Shown here piece by piece: positions 63,751-64,000 of a DNA stretch of 64,000 bases (position 1 is the first letter of the stretch; every line of letters starts with the position of its first letter). A program made the position numbers and the translations under genes. Source of the stretch: Spirometra erinaceieuropaei (taxonomy: Eukaryota > Platyhelminthes > Cestoda > Diphyllobothriidea > Diphyllobothriidae); NCBI GenBank assembly GCA_902702965.1, contig CACRXP010000550.1, positions 171,741-235,740 on the forward strand. Reading direction: 5' to 3'. The notes below the pieces were generated by a model. That model was not told the origin of the DNA, ran no database searches, and saw nothing but the letters and a program-made list of their open reading frames with translations.

Positions 63751-64000
63751 CAGCTAAGTTAGGTATGTTATCTAGTATTGTTTTAGTATGCTAACCATGT
63801 GGTATCAACCAAGTGGGTTTGCAGAACCAAACCTCGTCAAATAAACATCTAGCCTTTCTTGCTTATCTCTCCTAGCAACCGCGCGTGTACTTTTGGCATC
63901 CGGAAATTGACTGCATAACTTACTAGAACTTTTCGCGTTTTTTGCTCCACTGCCTTCGAATGGGTATCAGTCCTTGTTAACGTCAGTCGTGCACTAGTTT

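Noticed and set aside
1..64000. Prokaryotic features such as operons, CRISPR arrays, IS elements or attachment sites
   Set aside because: None is present; the content is eukaryotic retroelements, tRNA-derived repeats and spliced exon candidates.

Overview
The window is repeat-dominated nuclear DNA from an animal, most likely a parasitic flatworm (tapeworm-like). The basis is the mix of elements: CR1/Jockey-type LINEs, an RTE-like LINE remnant ending in a C2H2 zinc finger, several Penelope-like elements (PLEs) with GIY-YIG domains, tRNA-headed short repeats, and degenerate TTAGGG-type telomeric runs. The flatworm assignment is inference; the element types are read from the sequence. There are no operons, rRNA genes or CRISPR arrays. 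Two assembly gaps (N runs) lie at 17103-17624 and 49529-49677.

Layout. 0-7 kb: foldback-repeat arm, decayed LINE-A1 (+), decayed PLE1 (-) and a second PLE fragment. 7-16.5 kb: tRNA-headed repeat, a near-perfect 144-bp hairpin, a duplicated block with degenerate telomeric repeats, and a large palindrome whose arms each carry a tRNA-like gene. 17-24 kb: LINE-A2 (+) with a patch of another LINE (C), then minus-strand LINE pieces and LINE-B2. 26-28.7 kb: PLE2 (+) and a LINE scrap. 28.7-40.4 kb: mostly unassigned sequence with a foldback element, an RTE-like remnant and two adjacent palindromes. 40.4-49.1 kb: LINE-B1 (-) split by insertion of the nearly complete LINE-A3 (+). 49-57.4 kb: LINE tails, GIY-YIG ends of three PLEs, four hammerhead-ribozyme-like motifs and a compound trinucleotide repeat. 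57.9-64 kb: two large foldback elements flanking the only candidate host-gene exons, then more dispersed repeats.

The best preserved items are LINE-A3 (ORF1 intact; ORF2 one frame with two nonsense codons) and the 570-codon RT frame of LINE-B1. The most interesting signal is the set of four hammerhead-like motifs: in two cases they directly follow a PLE GIY-YIG C-terminus on the same strand, and their stem II changes sequence between copies while keeping its pairing. Nearly all other coding capacity is decayed reverse transcriptase. The one non-transposon candidate is a short-intron gene for a multi-span membrane protein at about 59.2-59.7 kb.
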